This document shows positions 26,450 through 35,727 of a stretch of 64,000 nucleotides of DNA, piece after piece. A program made the translations under genes and the position numbers. The stretch's first letter is position 1; each line of letters starts with the position of its first letter. The notes beneath the pieces were generated by a model that did no database searches, was not told where the DNA came from, and saw only the letters and a program-made list of their open reading frames with translations. This stretch comes from Pseudomonas knackmussii B13 (GTDB lineage Bacteria; Pseudomonadota; Gammaproteobacteria; Pseudomonadales; Pseudomonadaceae). The stretch lies in the NCBI RefSeq assembly GCF_000689415.1, contig NZ_HG322950.1:5463501-5527500 (forward strand), in the 5' to 3' direction.

Positions 26450-26519
26450 GACGCTTCCTACGTGGCGTCCGGTTGTCCGCGCCAGCCGACCGCTCATCGT
26501 GGACGGAGTAGGAAGCGTC
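26450..26519. repeat. 12-bp inverted repeat with 46-nt spacer upstream of pilV
   Basis: GACGCTTCCTAC (26450-26461) and GTAGGAAGCGTC (26508-26519) are perfect inverted copies, and the outer flanks also match partly. It lies between pilV and mscS, in the only promoter region available for the pilin operon. It may be a solo mobile palindromic element or a regulatory structure. Confidence 0.5.
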
Positions 26520-26533
26520 CCTCAGAAACGCGA

Positions 26534-26555
26534 AAAGCACGCCGAAGCGTGCTTT
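26534..26555 (-). terminator. Rho-independent terminator of the MscS gene
   Basis: AAAGCACGC-CGAA-GCGTGCTTT, a 9-bp stem with a tetraloop and TTTT on the minus strand, 20 nt beyond the mscS stop. Confidence 0.8.
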
Positions 26556-26575
26556 CCGGAACCCCTCCGGCTGCG

Positions 26576-27427
26576 CTAGTTGCCGGGCGCCTGATGAACG
26601 ATCACGTTCTGCGTCGGGGTCGGCGCCGGGAAGCCAGTGCCCAGCGCTTCCTTGATGGTACGGTTGGTGTCGAAGTAGACCTGCCAGTAGTTGTCGTTGT
26701 GGCAGTACGGACGCACTGCCAGTACCGGGCCGACCAGGTTGAACTCGAGGATTTCCACGTCCACAGCCGGTTCGGCGAGCACGTTGGGGATCTGCGCGAT
26801 GCGCTCCTTGAGCAGGGCGGCGGCAGCGGCATAGTCGGCGGCGCCGGACAGCTGTGCCTTGAGGTCTACACGGCGGAACGCGTTCTGCGTGAAGTTCTGG
26901 ATGGTGTCGCCGAAGATCTTGTTGTTGCCAACGAGGGTCAGCACGTTGTCCGGAGTGTTGATCGCGGTGACGAACAGGCCGATCTCCTTGACCGTGCCGG
27001 TGACACCGCCGGCGCTGACGAAATCACCGACCTTGAACGGCCGCAGCACGATGATGAAGCCGCCGGCGGCGAGGTTGGCCAACAGCCCCGACCAGGCCAT
27101 GCCGATGGCCACGCCGGCGGCGGCGATCAAGGCCGCCAGGCTGGTGGTCTGCACGCCGAAGTAACCGAGGATGCCGATCACCAGGACGATGTTCAGGGTC
27201 ACGGTGATGAAGGAGCCGACATAGCGCAGCAGCGTGGGGTCGACCTTCTGCCGGCCAAGAGCCTTCTCGACCATGTTCACCGCCATGCCGATCAGCCAGC
27301 GGCCGATCATCCAGAAGGCAATGGCGGCGAGGATCTTGATGCCGAAGGCCAGGGCGTATTGCTGTACCAGCGCCCAGATCTCGTTGAATTTCTCCGTACT
27401 CACATTGACGATGTTGGTGTCACCCAT
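26576..27427 (-). CDS. Small-conductance mechanosensitive channel, MscS family
   Basis: A 283-aa inner-membrane homoheptameric channel that opens on membrane tension during hypo-osmotic shock. Three transmembrane helices span about residues 20-130. The pore helix TM3 is rich in Gly/Ala (SLAALIAAAGVAIGMAWSGLLANLAAGGFIIVLRPFKVGDFV), with the conserved break before the beta domain. The cytoplasmic vestibule follows. Length matches E. coli MscS (286 aa). It is a single gene with its own terminator and corresponds to PA4925 by order. Confidence 0.92.
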   Translation of the reverse strand: MGDTNIVNVSTEKFNEIWALVQQYALAFGIKILAAIAFWMIGRWLIGMAVNMVEKALGRQKVDPTLLRYVGSFITVTLNIVLVIGILGYFGVQTTSLAALIAAAGVAIGMAWSGLLANLAAGGFIIVLRPFKVGDFVSAGGVTGTVKEIGLFVTAINTPDNVLTLVGNNKIFGDTIQNFTQNAFRRVDLKAQLSGAADYAAAAALLKERIAQIPNVLAEPAVDVEILEFNLVGPVLAVRPYCHNDNYWQVYFDTNRTIKEALGTGFPAPTPTQNVIVHQAPGN

Positions 27428-27522
27428 GGTCTTGCCTCATCCGTTGATCGAGAAACGACCACGGAAAAGCTAGCACGCGCTCCGCAGCTTGCTCGCCGGG
27501 CAATTTTCCCGCTTGCGCGCGT

Positions 27523-28458
27523 TCAGACCGCCAGTTCCCAGTGCGGCATCACCGTCACGCGCACTTCCGGATCGTGGCTGCCGCCGCCGAGGATCACTCC
27601 GCGCAGCGGCGAGACGTCAGCGAAATCGCGGCCCCAGGCGAGGGTGATGTGCTCCAGCGAGGGCAGCACGTCGTTGGTCGGGTCGAAGTCCACCCAGCCG
27701 TTCTGCGGGCAATACAGCGACACCCAGGCATGCGAGGCGTCTGCGCCAATCAGTCGCGGCTGCCCGGGCGGCGGCTGGGTCAGCAGGTAGCCGCTGACGT
27801 AGCGCGCGGCCAACCCGCGCGAACGCAGGCAGGCGAGCATCAGGTGGGCGAAGTCCTGGCAAACGCCGCGGCGGCGCTCCAGCACTTCGGTCAGCGGCGT
27901 GGCGACCTGGGTCGCCTCGGCATCGAAGGCGAATTCGCCGTGGATCTTGCCCATCAGCCGCGCGGCGCCCTCGAGCAGCGGCAGGCCGGGCGTGAAGCAG
28001 TCGGCGCCGAACTCGGCGAACTGTCGCTTGATCCGTACGTAGGGCGATTCCACCCGGTAGCGGCAGGCGTCCAGCTCCTCACGGCCCAGCGGCCGTCCGC
28101 TGAAAGCCAACGCAGCAGCCACCTGCTCCCAGGCCGGCGAGGCCTGCAGGCTCAGCGGCAAGCGCGGTAGCACTTCCACCTGAAGGCGCGCATCGACCCG
28201 CAACTCGTCATGCGGGCGCTCGAAGGCCAGGCGCGTCAGGGGATTGCCGAAAACGTCGACGCCGTCGCTGCGCCGGGTCGGTAGCGGCTCGATCAGCAGC
28301 TCGCGGGCCAGGCAGCGCTGCCACGGGCAATCGCGCGGCCACAGGTGCAGCAGCTGCTGCGACAGCGATACGGGCGCGGCATAGCGGTAGCGGGTGTCGT
28401 GGAACACCTGGTAGCGGGCGACTTCGCCCGGCGGACTGGAGACCAGGGGCAAGGCCAT
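27523..28458 (-). CDS. Transglutaminase-like protein (predicted papain-fold peptidase or ligase)
   Basis: A 311-aa protein with the bacterial transglutaminase-like N-terminal beta domain (VFHDTRYRYAAPVSLSQQLLHLWPR) and a transglutaminase core. The catalytic triad is complete: Cys200 in RRGVCQDFAH, His243 in ASHAWVSLY and Asp259 in FDPTND. Its start shares one base with the stop of the ATP-grasp gene upstream (TGATG), so the two are coupled. It is third in a leftward cluster with the circularly permuted ATP-grasp/alpha-E protein and a transglutaminase-DUF2126 protein. Comparative genomics has proposed that such clusters make or trim small peptide tags; no function is proven. Confidence 0.82.
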   Translation of the reverse strand: MALPLVSSPPGEVARYQVFHDTRYRYAAPVSLSQQLLHLWPRDCPWQRCLARELLIEPLPTRRSDGVDVFGNPLTRLAFERPHDELRVDARLQVEVLPRLPLSLQASPAWEQVAAALAFSGRPLGREELDACRYRVESPYVRIKRQFAEFGADCFTPGLPLLEGAARLMGKIHGEFAFDAEATQVATPLTEVLERRRGVCQDFAHLMLACLRSRGLAARYVSGYLLTQPPPGQPRLIGADASHAWVSLYCPQNGWVDFDPTNDVLPSLEHITLAWGRDFADVSPLRGVILGGGSHDPEVRVTVMPHWELAV

Positions 28459-30956
28459 CAGGTGGACACCGTGCGTTGGCTGACGTCATCGACGTGAGCG
28501 AAGTAGCGCAGGCCGAGTCGATCGGAAACCTGCCCGGCACCGCGCGCCAGCTCGCGCAGCAGGCGCGCCAGGCCGGCGAGCACTTCGTCCAGCCCGGCAT
28601 TGCCGAACAGCGCCTCTTCCAGAGTGGCGAAGTCGAAGCTGCGCAGGCGCTCGGTGAGGTGCTTCAGGTCCATTTCGCGCGGCGCGCCGAACTCCTGGTG
28701 CAGGCGCTCCAGCGAGCGATCCAGGGCCTGCAACTGGAAGAACAGCGCATGCGGGTTCTGTTCGTGCAGCAGGAGCAGGTCGAGAACCGGGATCAGCTGC
28801 GGTCCGGCCAGGTAACGAGAGCGGTAGGTGATGGTGCTGTTGCCCAGTTCCAGCAACCACTCCAGCGCGCCCGGGTCCCAGGCCGCGCCGCCTTCGAGGA
28901 AGCCGGCGATGGCGTCGGCGAAGAACTGGATGCGTTCGATGCGCCGGCCGATCATCAGGAAGCGCCAGCCGTCGTCGCGGGTCATGTCGTCGAGGGCGAA
29001 GCCGGACAGCGCCGCCAGCGACATCAGCAGGCGGTTGAGGAAGTCCAGGGCGTCGCCCAGCTCGGTACGCCGCGGATCCAGCCCCTGCAGCTCGCGCTGC
29101 AATTCGAGCAGCGCCAGCCAGTTCTCCCGCGACAGCCGTCCGCGCACCTGCGCGGCGGCCCAGTGCAAGCGGCGCAAATTGGCGCTCAGGCTGCTGCCTG
29201 AATCGCCTTCGAGCAGGGCCGCGAGCAGACGTTGCTCCAGTGGCTCTTCACCCTGAGGCAACACGCCGAGAGCGCTGGCCAGGGCGAGCGCGCTGCGTAG
29301 GGCTTGTTCGTCGCCATCGGCATCGACATAGCGCGACAGCACCACGCGCAGCAGCCGCGCATTGTCATCGCAACGCTCGGCGTAGCGGCCGAACCAGAAC
29401 AGGTTCTCCACCACCCGCGAGGGCAGGTACGGGTCTTCGCGGATCAGGTCGCGCGCGCCGATGCTGCGCGGCCGCAGGGGCTCGCCGTGGACCGGGAGGT
29501 CGGCCAGCACCCAGGTGTCCTTGCTCGCGCCGCCGCGCTGCATTGAAACCACTTCGGCGTCCGCCGCCGAGGCCACCCGCGTCAGGCCGCCGGGCATCAC
29601 CCAGTAACTGCCGTCGCTGCCGGCGACCACGAACACGCGCATGCCGATGGCCCGCGACTGCAACTCGCCCCGCGCGCCGTGGCTGTGCCAGACCGGCGCC
29701 TGGGACAGCTGCGCCTGGCGTTGCGCGACATAGGCGTGCGGCTGCGCAGCCAGGCGGGCCTCCAGCTCCGCGCGCGCAGTAGCATCCAGCGCATGGCCGA
29801 AGAGCGGCTCGAAGCTTTGCGAGGGGAAGGCCGGCTTGATTACCAGGTGATCCAGCTCCGCCAGCGCGCTACTCACCGCGCCCGGCTCGCCGCACCAGCG
29901 CGTCTGCACGGCCGGCAGCAGCAGTTCTTCGCCGAGCAGGCGCCGCGCCGCCGCCGGGAGGAAGCCGAGCAGGCCGGGGGATTCCAGCACCCCGCTGCCC
30001 AGCGCGTTGGCCACCAGCACGCGGCCGCAGCGAACGGCATCGAGCAGGCCTGGCACGCCGAGCGCGGAATCGGTACGCAGCTCCAGCGGATCGCAAAAGT
30101 CGTCGTCGAGGCGGCGCAGCACCGCATGCACGCGCTGCAGGCCGCCAAGAGTCTTCAGGTACAAGGTCGCGTCGCGCACCGTCAGGTCATGCCCCTCGAC
30201 CAGCGGGAAGCCGAGCTGGCGCGCCAGGTAGAGGTGCTCGAAATAGGTCTCGTTGAATCGCCCCGGCGTCAGCAACACCACCAGCGGCGTCTCGCCGTCG
30301 CCCGGGGCGCATTGCGAAAGGGTCTCCTGCAACGTGCGGAAGTAGCCGGCCAGGTATTGCACGCGCAGGTCGCGGTAGAGCTCGGGCAAGGCGCGCGAGA
30401 CGATCTGCCGGTTCTCCAGCGCATAGCCCGCACCGGACGGCGCCTGGGTGCGGTCGGCAAGGACGTGCCAGCGGCCATCGGCGTCGCGCGCAAGATCAGC
30501 CGCATAGCAGTGCAGGTAGATGCCGCCGGGCGGGGTCAGGCCGCTGCAGGGCCAGAGGAAATTCGGATGACCGTAGACCAGCTCGCTGGGCAGCAGGCCT
30601 TCGCTGAGCAGGTTCTGCTCGCCGTAGAGATCGGCCAGCACCGCGTTGAGCAGACGCGCGCGCTGCGCCACGCCGCTGGCGATGCCCTCCCACTCCTGCG
30701 CGGACAGCAGGTTGGGCAGCAGGTCCAGCTCCCAGGGACGGTCGGCGCCCTTGGGGTCGGCGTAGACGTTGTAGGTCACGCCGTTTTCCTGGATCTGCCG
30801 CGCCAGCAGGGCCTGGCGCTGGCGCAACTGGGCGACGCTGCTGCGCTCCAGGCGTTGCAGCATGCGCTGCCAGTGCGGGCGCACCGCGCCCTCGGCGTCC
30901 AGCAGTTCGTGGTACGCCGTGGCGGTCAGCGGATAGTGGGCGAGCAGTTCGGACAT
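28458..30956 (-). CDS. Circularly permuted ATP-grasp protein fused to an alpha-E domain
   Basis: An 832-aa protein. The N-terminal half (about 80-480) is the circularly permuted ATP-grasp type 2 fold: RPWELDLLPNLLSAQEWEGIASGVAQRARLLN, VVLLTPGRFNETYFEHLYLARQLGFPLVEGHDLTVRD, DHLVIKPAFPSQSF and MRVFVVAGSDGSYWVMPGGLTRVA. The C-terminal third is the all-alpha alpha-E domain, starting at LPSRVVENLFWFGRYAERCDDNARLLRVVLSRY. ATP-grasp enzymes form amide bonds through acyl-phosphates, so a peptide ligase role is predicted. It lies 50 nt after the transglutaminase-DUF2126 gene and is coupled to the downstream transglutaminase. Some relatives carry the alpha-E part as a separate gene; here it is fused. 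Confidence 0.85.
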   Translation of the reverse strand: MSELLAHYPLTATAYHELLDAEGAVRPHWQRMLQRLERSSVAQLRQRQALLARQIQENGVTYNVYADPKGADRPWELDLLPNLLSAQEWEGIASGVAQRARLLNAVLADLYGEQNLLSEGLLPSELVYGHPNFLWPCSGLTPPGGIYLHCYAADLARDADGRWHVLADRTQAPSGAGYALENRQIVSRALPELYRDLRVQYLAGYFRTLQETLSQCAPGDGETPLVVLLTPGRFNETYFEHLYLARQLGFPLVEGHDLTVRDATLYLKTLGGLQRVHAVLRRLDDDFCDPLELRTDSALGVPGLLDAVRCGRVLVANALGSGVLESPGLLGFLPAAARRLLGEELLLPAVQTRWCGEPGAVSSALAELDHLVIKPAFPSQSFEPLFGHALDATARAELEARLAAQPHAYVAQRQAQLSQAPVWHSHGARGELQSRAIGMRVFVVAGSDGSYWVMPGGLTRVASAADAEVVSMQRGGASKDTWVLADLPVHGEPLRPRSIGARDLIREDPYLPSRVVENLFWFGRYAERCDDNARLLRVVLSRYVDADGDEQALRSALALASALGVLPQGEEPLEQRLLAALLEGDSGSSLSANLRRLHWAAAQVRGRLSRENWLALLELQRELQGLDPRRTELGDALDFLNRLLMSLAALSGFALDDMTRDDGWRFLMIGRRIERIQFFADAIAGFLEGGAAWDPGALEWLLELGNSTITYRSRYLAGPQLIPVLDLLLLHEQNPHALFFQLQALDRSLERLHQEFGAPREMDLKHLTERLRSFDFATLEEALFGNAGLDEVLAGLARLLRELARGAGQVSDRLGLRYFAHVDDVSQRTVST

Positions 30957-31006
30957 CGGGGACTCGACGCGCAGGATGGCCTTCTCACTTTAGCGGGCGG
31001 ACAGGG

Positions 31007-34000
31007 TCATGTCCGCCGCAGGTCAAGGGTCATCGGCAACTCGGCCGAGCTGTGCGGCAAGGCCACCTCCATCCGCCCGGGTGTGTGGCCATGGCGGAAG
31101 AAGCGCGCCAGGCGCCGGCTCTCGGCCTCGTAGGCGTTCACCGGGAAGCTCTCGTAGCTGCGCCCGCCCGGATGGCTGACGTGGTACTGGCAGCCGCCGA
31201 GCGAACGCTGCATCCAGGTATCGACGATGTCGAAAACCAGCGGCGCCTGCACGCCGATGGTCGGCTGCAGGCAGGACGCCGGCTGCCAGGCGCGGTAGCG
31301 TACGGCAGCGACGAACTCGCCGACCTGCCCGGTCGGCCGCAGCGGCACCGGACGACCATTGCAGGTCACCACGTAGCGATCCGGCGCCATGCCGGAAACC
31401 TTCAGCTGCACGCGCTCCAGCGACGAATCCACGTAGCGCACGGTGCCGCCGGTGGCGCCCTCCTCGCCCAGCACGTGCCAGGGCTCCAGGGCCTGGCGCA
31501 GCTCGAGGTCGATGCCCTTCACCGCATAGTCGCCGTACTTCGGGAAGCGGAATTCGAAGTGCGGGGCGAACCAATCGCTGCGCAGCGGATAGCCGAAGGC
31601 GTTGAGCTCGTGGACCACGTCGGCGAAGTCCTGCTCGACGAAGTGCGGCAGCAGGAAACGGTCGTGCAGCTCGGTGCCCCAGCGCACCAGCTTCGGCGGC
31701 GTGTAGGGCTCGGTCCAGAAGCGCGACACCAGCGCGCGCAGCAGCAACTGCTGGGCGAGGCTCATGCGCGCATGCGGCGGCATCTCGAAGGCGCGCAGCT
31801 CCAGCAGCCCCAGTCGCCCGGAGGCGCTGTCGGGCGAGTACAGCTTGTCGATGCAGAACTCGGCGCGGTGGGTATTGCCGGTGACATCCACCAGCAGGTT
31901 GCGCAGCAGACGGTCGACCAGCCACGGCGGGCAGTCGGCGCCCGGCTCGGGCATCTGCGCGAAGGCGATCTCCAGTTCATAGAGAGCGTCGTTGCGCGCC
32001 TCGTCCACCCGCGGTGCCTGCGAAGTCGGGCCGATGAACAGCCCGGAGAACAGGTAGGACAGCGATGGATGGTTGTGCCAGTAGCTGATGAGGCTGCGCA
32101 GCAGGTCCGGCCGACGCAGGAAGGGCGAGTCGCCCGGCGTGGCGCCGCCGAGGACGAAGTGGTTGCCGCCGCCGGTGCCGACGTGGCGGCCGTCGACCAT
32201 GAACTTCTCGCTCGACAGCCGCGACTGGCGCGCCGCCTCGTAGAGGAATTCGGTGCGCTCGACCAGCTCGCCCCAGTTCGCCGAGGGATGGATATTCACT
32301 TCGATCACGCCCGGGTCGGGGGTGACGCGGAAGTTCACCAGGCGCGGGTCGGCCGGTGGCTCGTAGCCCTCCAGCAGCACCGGGCAGCCCAGCTCGCCGG
32401 CGGTGGCCTCGATGGCGGCGACCAGCTCCAGGTAAGCCTCCAGCTCCGCCAGCGGCGGCATGAACAGGTACAGCCGCCCCTCGCGCGGCTCGGCGCAGAG
32501 CGCGGTGCGGGTGATCCAGCCGGCGGACTGGTGCATCAACGGCTGGCGCGTGGCGTCCGGCCCGCCAGGCATGCGTCCGCGCGCCTGCTGCATCTGCGCG
32601 GCGCGTTGCAGCGGCGGGCGTGGCTGGCTCGGGTCGGCCGGGTTGACGTAGGGATAGTCGGCCTCGCTGACCCACGGCTGCGAATCCAGCGGCAGGCGGT
32701 AGCCCAGCGCGGAGTCGCCGGGGATCAGCCGGCAGGTGTCCTCGCGGAGGAACCAGCGGCCACTTTCCCACTGATCGCCTGCCGCACTGCGCGCCAGCGG
32801 CAGCACGTGGCCGACCACCTCGCCCAGGCCCCGCTCGAAGACCTTGCGCAGGCGCTCGCGCTCCAGCGGGTCGGCCAGGCGCGCGTCTTCCGGGGTGACG
32901 TTGCTGGGCAGCCGGCGTTCGCGCCAGAGGTAGTAGAGCCAGTCCTCGTAGGCGGCGAACTGGGTATCGCCGGACAACCCCAGGCGCCCGGCCAGGCGGC
33001 GCAGGAAGCGCGACGCGAGGGCCGCATCGGCGCCGTAGCTGCGATCCTCTTCCGCGTAGAGCATGGGGTTGTTCCACAGCGGCTCGCCGTCGCGGCGCCA
33101 GAAGCAGTTCAGCGACCAGCGCGGCAGCTGCTCGCCGGGGTACCACTTGCCTTGGCCGAAGTGCACCAGGCCCTTGGGCGCGTAGTGGCGGCGCAGGCGA
33201 TGGAACAGCTCGGCGGCCATGCGGCGCTTGTTCGGGCCCAGCGCGGCGGTGTTCCACTCGGGGTCGTCCGGGTAGTCGAAGGCGACGAAGGTCGGCTCAC
33301 CGCCCATGGTCAGGCGCACGTCCTGTTCTGCGAGGTCGGCGTCGATGCGCTCGCCCAGGTCGAGGATCGCCTGCCACTGCTCGTCGCCGTAGGGCTTGGT
33401 CACCCGCGGCGCTTCCCAGACGCGCTCGACGCGCATCTCGTGGCGGAAGCTGACTTCGCACTCGTCCAGCGCCCCGCTGATCGGCGCCGCCGAGGAAGGC
33501 TCGGGACTGCACGCGAGCGGGATATGGCCCTCACCGGCGAACAGCCCGGAGGTGGGGTCGAGGCCGATCCAGCCGGCGCCGGGCAGGTAGACCTCGGCCC
33601 AGGCGTGCAGGTCGGTGAAGTCCACTTCGGTGCCGCTGGGACCGTCGAGGGATTTCTGGTCAGCGGTGAGCTGGATCAGGTAGCCGGAAACGAAGCGCGC
33701 GGCCAGGCCCAGGTGGCGCGCCAGCTGCACCAGCAGCCAGGCCGAGTCGCGGCAGGAGCCGGAGGCCAGCTTGAGGGTTTCCTCGGGGGTCTGCACACCC
33801 GGTTCCATGCGGATCAGGTAGCGCACGTCGCGGGCCAGGCGCTGGTTCAGGTCGACCAGGTAGTCCACGGTGGCGCGCGGTTCGCGCGGGATGCCGGCGA
33901 GGTACTCGGCGAACAGCGGGCTGGCCGGCTGGCGCGACAGGTAGGGCGCCAGCTCGCGCTGCTCGTCGGCACCGTAGCTGAAGGGGAACTGCTCGGCGTA

Positions 34001-34291
34001 GGGCTCGAGGAAGAAGTCGAAGGGGTTGAACACCGCCATCTCGGCGACCAAGTCCACCTCCACGCGCAGCTCTTCGGTCTTCTCCGGGAAGACCAGGCGC
34101 GCCAGGTAGTTGCCCTGCGGGTCCTGCTGCCAGTTGATGAAGTGCTTGCCCGGGACGACCTTCAGCGAATAGCCGAGGATGCGCGTGCGGCTGTGCGGCG
34201 CCGGGCGCAGGCGCACCAGTTGCGGCCCGAGGTTGACCGCGCGGTCGTAGCGATAGTGGGTGACATGCTGCAAGGCGACATGAATCGACAC
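31007..34291 (-). CDS. Transglutaminase-like domain fused to DUF2126
   Basis: A 1,094-aa protein. The N-terminal beta domain (HVTHYRYDRAVNLGPQLVRLRP) is followed by a transglutaminase core with Cys180 (ASGSCRDSAW), His229 (DLHAWAEVYLP) and Asp245 (GLDPTSG). The remainder, from about 300, is DUF2126 (DVRLTMGGEPTFVAFDYPDDPEWN, GQGKWYPGEQLPRWSL, FRVTPDPGVIEVNIHPSANW, GRHVGTGGGNHFVLGGATP). DUF2126 has distant glutamine-synthetase/COOH-NH2 ligase-like features. The start is GTG 34291 with a perfect AGGAGG. It is the first gene of the three-gene cluster. The substrate is unknown. Confidence 0.85.
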   Translation of the reverse strand: MSIHVALQHVTHYRYDRAVNLGPQLVRLRPAPHSRTRILGYSLKVVPGKHFINWQQDPQGNYLARLVFPEKTEELRVEVDLVAEMAVFNPFDFFLEPYAEQFPFSYGADEQRELAPYLSRQPASPLFAEYLAGIPREPRATVDYLVDLNQRLARDVRYLIRMEPGVQTPEETLKLASGSCRDSAWLLVQLARHLGLAARFVSGYLIQLTADQKSLDGPSGTEVDFTDLHAWAEVYLPGAGWIGLDPTSGLFAGEGHIPLACSPEPSSAAPISGALDECEVSFRHEMRVERVWEAPRVTKPYGDEQWQAILDLGERIDADLAEQDVRLTMGGEPTFVAFDYPDDPEWNTAALGPNKRRMAAELFHRLRRHYAPKGLVHFGQGKWYPGEQLPRWSLNCFWRRDGEPLWNNPMLYAEEDRSYGADAALASRFLRRLAGRLGLSGDTQFAAYEDWLYYLWRERRLPSNVTPEDARLADPLERERLRKVFERGLGEVVGHVLPLARSAAGDQWESGRWFLREDTCRLIPGDSALGYRLPLDSQPWVSEADYPYVNPADPSQPRPPLQRAAQMQQARGRMPGGPDATRQPLMHQSAGWITRTALCAEPREGRLYLFMPPLAELEAYLELVAAIEATAGELGCPVLLEGYEPPADPRLVNFRVTPDPGVIEVNIHPSANWGELVERTEFLYEAARQSRLSSEKFMVDGRHVGTGGGNHFVLGGATPGDSPFLRRPDLLRSLISYWHNHPSLSYLFSGLFIGPTSQAPRVDEARNDALYELEIAFAQMPEPGADCPPWLVDRLLRNLLVDVTGNTHRAEFCIDKLYSPDSASGRLGLLELRAFEMPPHARMSLAQQLLLRALVSRFWTEPYTPPKLVRWGTELHDRFLLPHFVEQDFADVVHELNAFGYPLRSDWFAPHFEFRFPKYGDYAVKGIDLELRQALEPWHVLGEEGATGGTVRYVDSSLERVQLKVSGMAPDRYVVTCNGRPVPLRPTGQVGEFVAAVRYRAWQPASCLQPTIGVQAPLVFDIVDTWMQRSLGGCQYHVSHPGGRSYESFPVNAYEAESRRLARFFRHGHTPGRMEVALPHSSAELPMTLDLRRT

Positions 34292-34297
34292 GGCGGG

Positions 34298-34303
34298 CCT
34301 CCT
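34298..34303 (-). promoter_or_regulatory. AGGAGG ribosome binding site deciding the GTG start
   Basis: A perfect AGGAGG lies 6 nt upstream of GTG 34291. The upstream ATG at 34411 has a poor N-terminal extension of arginine-rich sequence, so the GTG is preferred; translation then starts directly at the conserved SIHVALQHVTHYRYD. Confidence 0.8.
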
Positions 34304-34535
34304 GCGGGCCTGGGCGATAACCGCTTGCGCGCAAGTCCCGTGCCAGCCAGCCAAGGCCCTGGCGCGGGCTGCGCAGGGGCGCCAGGCACCAGAGCGGGGC
34401 CGAGCGTGCACGCCGGGCGCGAGCGCGCACGAAAACGGGGCATGGCACGGCGCCGGCTACGACCAGCCTAGCCCGCTGGGTATGACAGACAGGAGACGGC
34501 GCGTCTGGCCGATGGAGGGAACGCGTAGGCCTTCC

Positions 34536-34585
34536 TGTAGGAGCGCGCCATGCGCGCGAATCGCGGGCATGGCCCGCTCCTACAG
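34536..34585. repeat. REP-like palindromic element (GTAGGAGCGCG variant), copy 3
   Basis: TGTAGGAGCGCGCCATGCGCGCGAATCGCGGGCATGGCCCGCTCCTACA, an inverted pair of about 50 bp, located at the 3' side of the cytochrome gene. It is shorter than the other copies. Confidence 0.8.
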
Positions 34586-34599
34586 GGGGTAGAGCCGTA

Positions 34600-35727
34600 T
34601 CAGGTGCAGCCGCCCGGCAGCGAGGCGATCCAGCGTTGCAGCATCTCCAGGCCTTCCTTGTGCACCAGGGTGCGGCCCAGCTCCGGCATCATGTCGCCGG
34701 GCTTGTCGCTGCCCACGCGGTAGGTCAGCACCGAGAGCTCCGGATGCCCCGGATGGATGTCCTCCAGGCGTCCACCGGTACCGCCGCCGGCCGCCACCGG
34801 CTGCTTGCACAGGCCGTAGTTCACGCCGAACTCGGCGCGGGCGTCGAGGTAGAGCCCGGAGGTGCGGCCCGCGCCTTTGGGGTTGTGGCAATGCCCGCAG
34901 TTGGCGTCGAGGTAGCTGCGCGCCTGCTTGTCCAACGTCTCGCCGGCGCGCGGGTGGCCCCAAAGGGCGTTCTGCGGCACCTGCGCCAGCGCCGGCAGGC
35001 CGCTCAGGAAGCCGCGCGCCTGCCAGTGGTTCAGCTGGTTGTCGCTGCCGTCGGCGTAGACGAAGTCCTTGTTCAGGTGACGCGCCTTCGGGCCCAGCGG
35101 GGCGATGCCGCCGCCCTTGTGCTCGGCGTGGCATTCGGAGCACTGGTTGGCGTCCGGCACCATGTAGGTGAAAGAGACCTTCTTCCCGGCCGCGTCCTGC
35201 AATTCGAGCGGCTGGCTGTCGCCGGCCAGTTCGAGGGTGGCTTCCTTCTGCTTGGCATCCCAGACGTAGGGCAAGGCGGTCCAGCCGTCCTTCTGCTTCA
35301 CCAGCACGCGGGTCTCGATCAGGCGCACCTTGCCCAGGTCCAGGCCCTGCTGCGGGTCGCGGTCGTCCTGGGCGTTCTCCAGCAACTGCCCCGCTCCGTC
35401 GGTGGGGTAATAGAAGGTCTTGGTCAGCACCGTCCCCAAGGGATAGTCGAAGTGGTCGTCGGCATACTTCGCCGACTGGCCGTCGGGCATCCACACGGTG
35501 CGCAACTTGTGCGCATAGTCGGTGAACAGCGGGGTGTTGAGGTCGTAGGGCAACACTTGCGCGACAGGCTTCAGGTGACCGTCGGCCAGCTGCAGCATGC
35601 CCCAGCCGCTCAAGGTCTGCGGGTAGTCGTCGCCTTCGGGCTGGTAGCGCGGCTTCGCCTCCTGCCCGCACCCGGCCAGCGCAACGGCCAGGGCGAGCGA
35701 CAACCAGGCGTGGGGCGCTCGCGTCAT
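34600..35727 (-). CDS. Diheme c-type cytochrome lipoprotein, SO2930 family
   Basis: A 375-aa lipoprotein with a lipobox (LAVALAGC). Two heme-binding motifs are visible: CSECH (in ANQCSECHAEHKGGG, about 198) and CGHCH (in DANCGHCHNPKGAG, about 278). The conserved N-terminal region is YDLNTPLFTDYAHKLRTVWMPDG, and the C-terminal GDMMPELGRT resembles the methionine ligand segment of cytochromes c. It would be anchored to a membrane facing the periplasm. The family is repeatedly found next to a parallel beta-helix lipoprotein, as here: the start overlaps the upstream gene by 4 nt (ATGA). The electron-transfer role and partners are unknown. Confidence 0.85.
   Translation of the reverse strand: MTRAPHAWLSLALAVALAGCGQEAKPRYQPEGDDYPQTLSGWGMLQLADGHLKPVAQVLPYDLNTPLFTDYAHKLRTVWMPDGQSAKYADDHFDYPLGTVLTKTFYYPTDGAGQLLENAQDDRDPQQGLDLGKVRLIETRVLVKQKDGWTALPYVWDAKQKEATLELAGDSQPLELQDAAGKKVSFTYMVPDANQCSECHAEHKGGGIAPLGPKARHLNKDFVYADGSDNQLNHWQARGFLSGLPALAQVPQNALWGHPRAGETLDKQARSYLDANCGHCHNPKGAGRTSGLYLDARAEFGVNYGLCKQPVAAGGGTGGRLEDIHPGHPELSVLTYRVGSDKPGDMMPELGRTLVHKEGLEMLQRWIASLPGGCT

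Noticed and set aside
31052..34471. 1,139-codon plus-strand open frame opposite the transglutaminase-DUF2126 gene
   Set aside because: Shadow frame rich in Gln/His/Val/Leu-type antisense codons; no recognisable motif, while the opposite strand has catalytic triads and family blocks.
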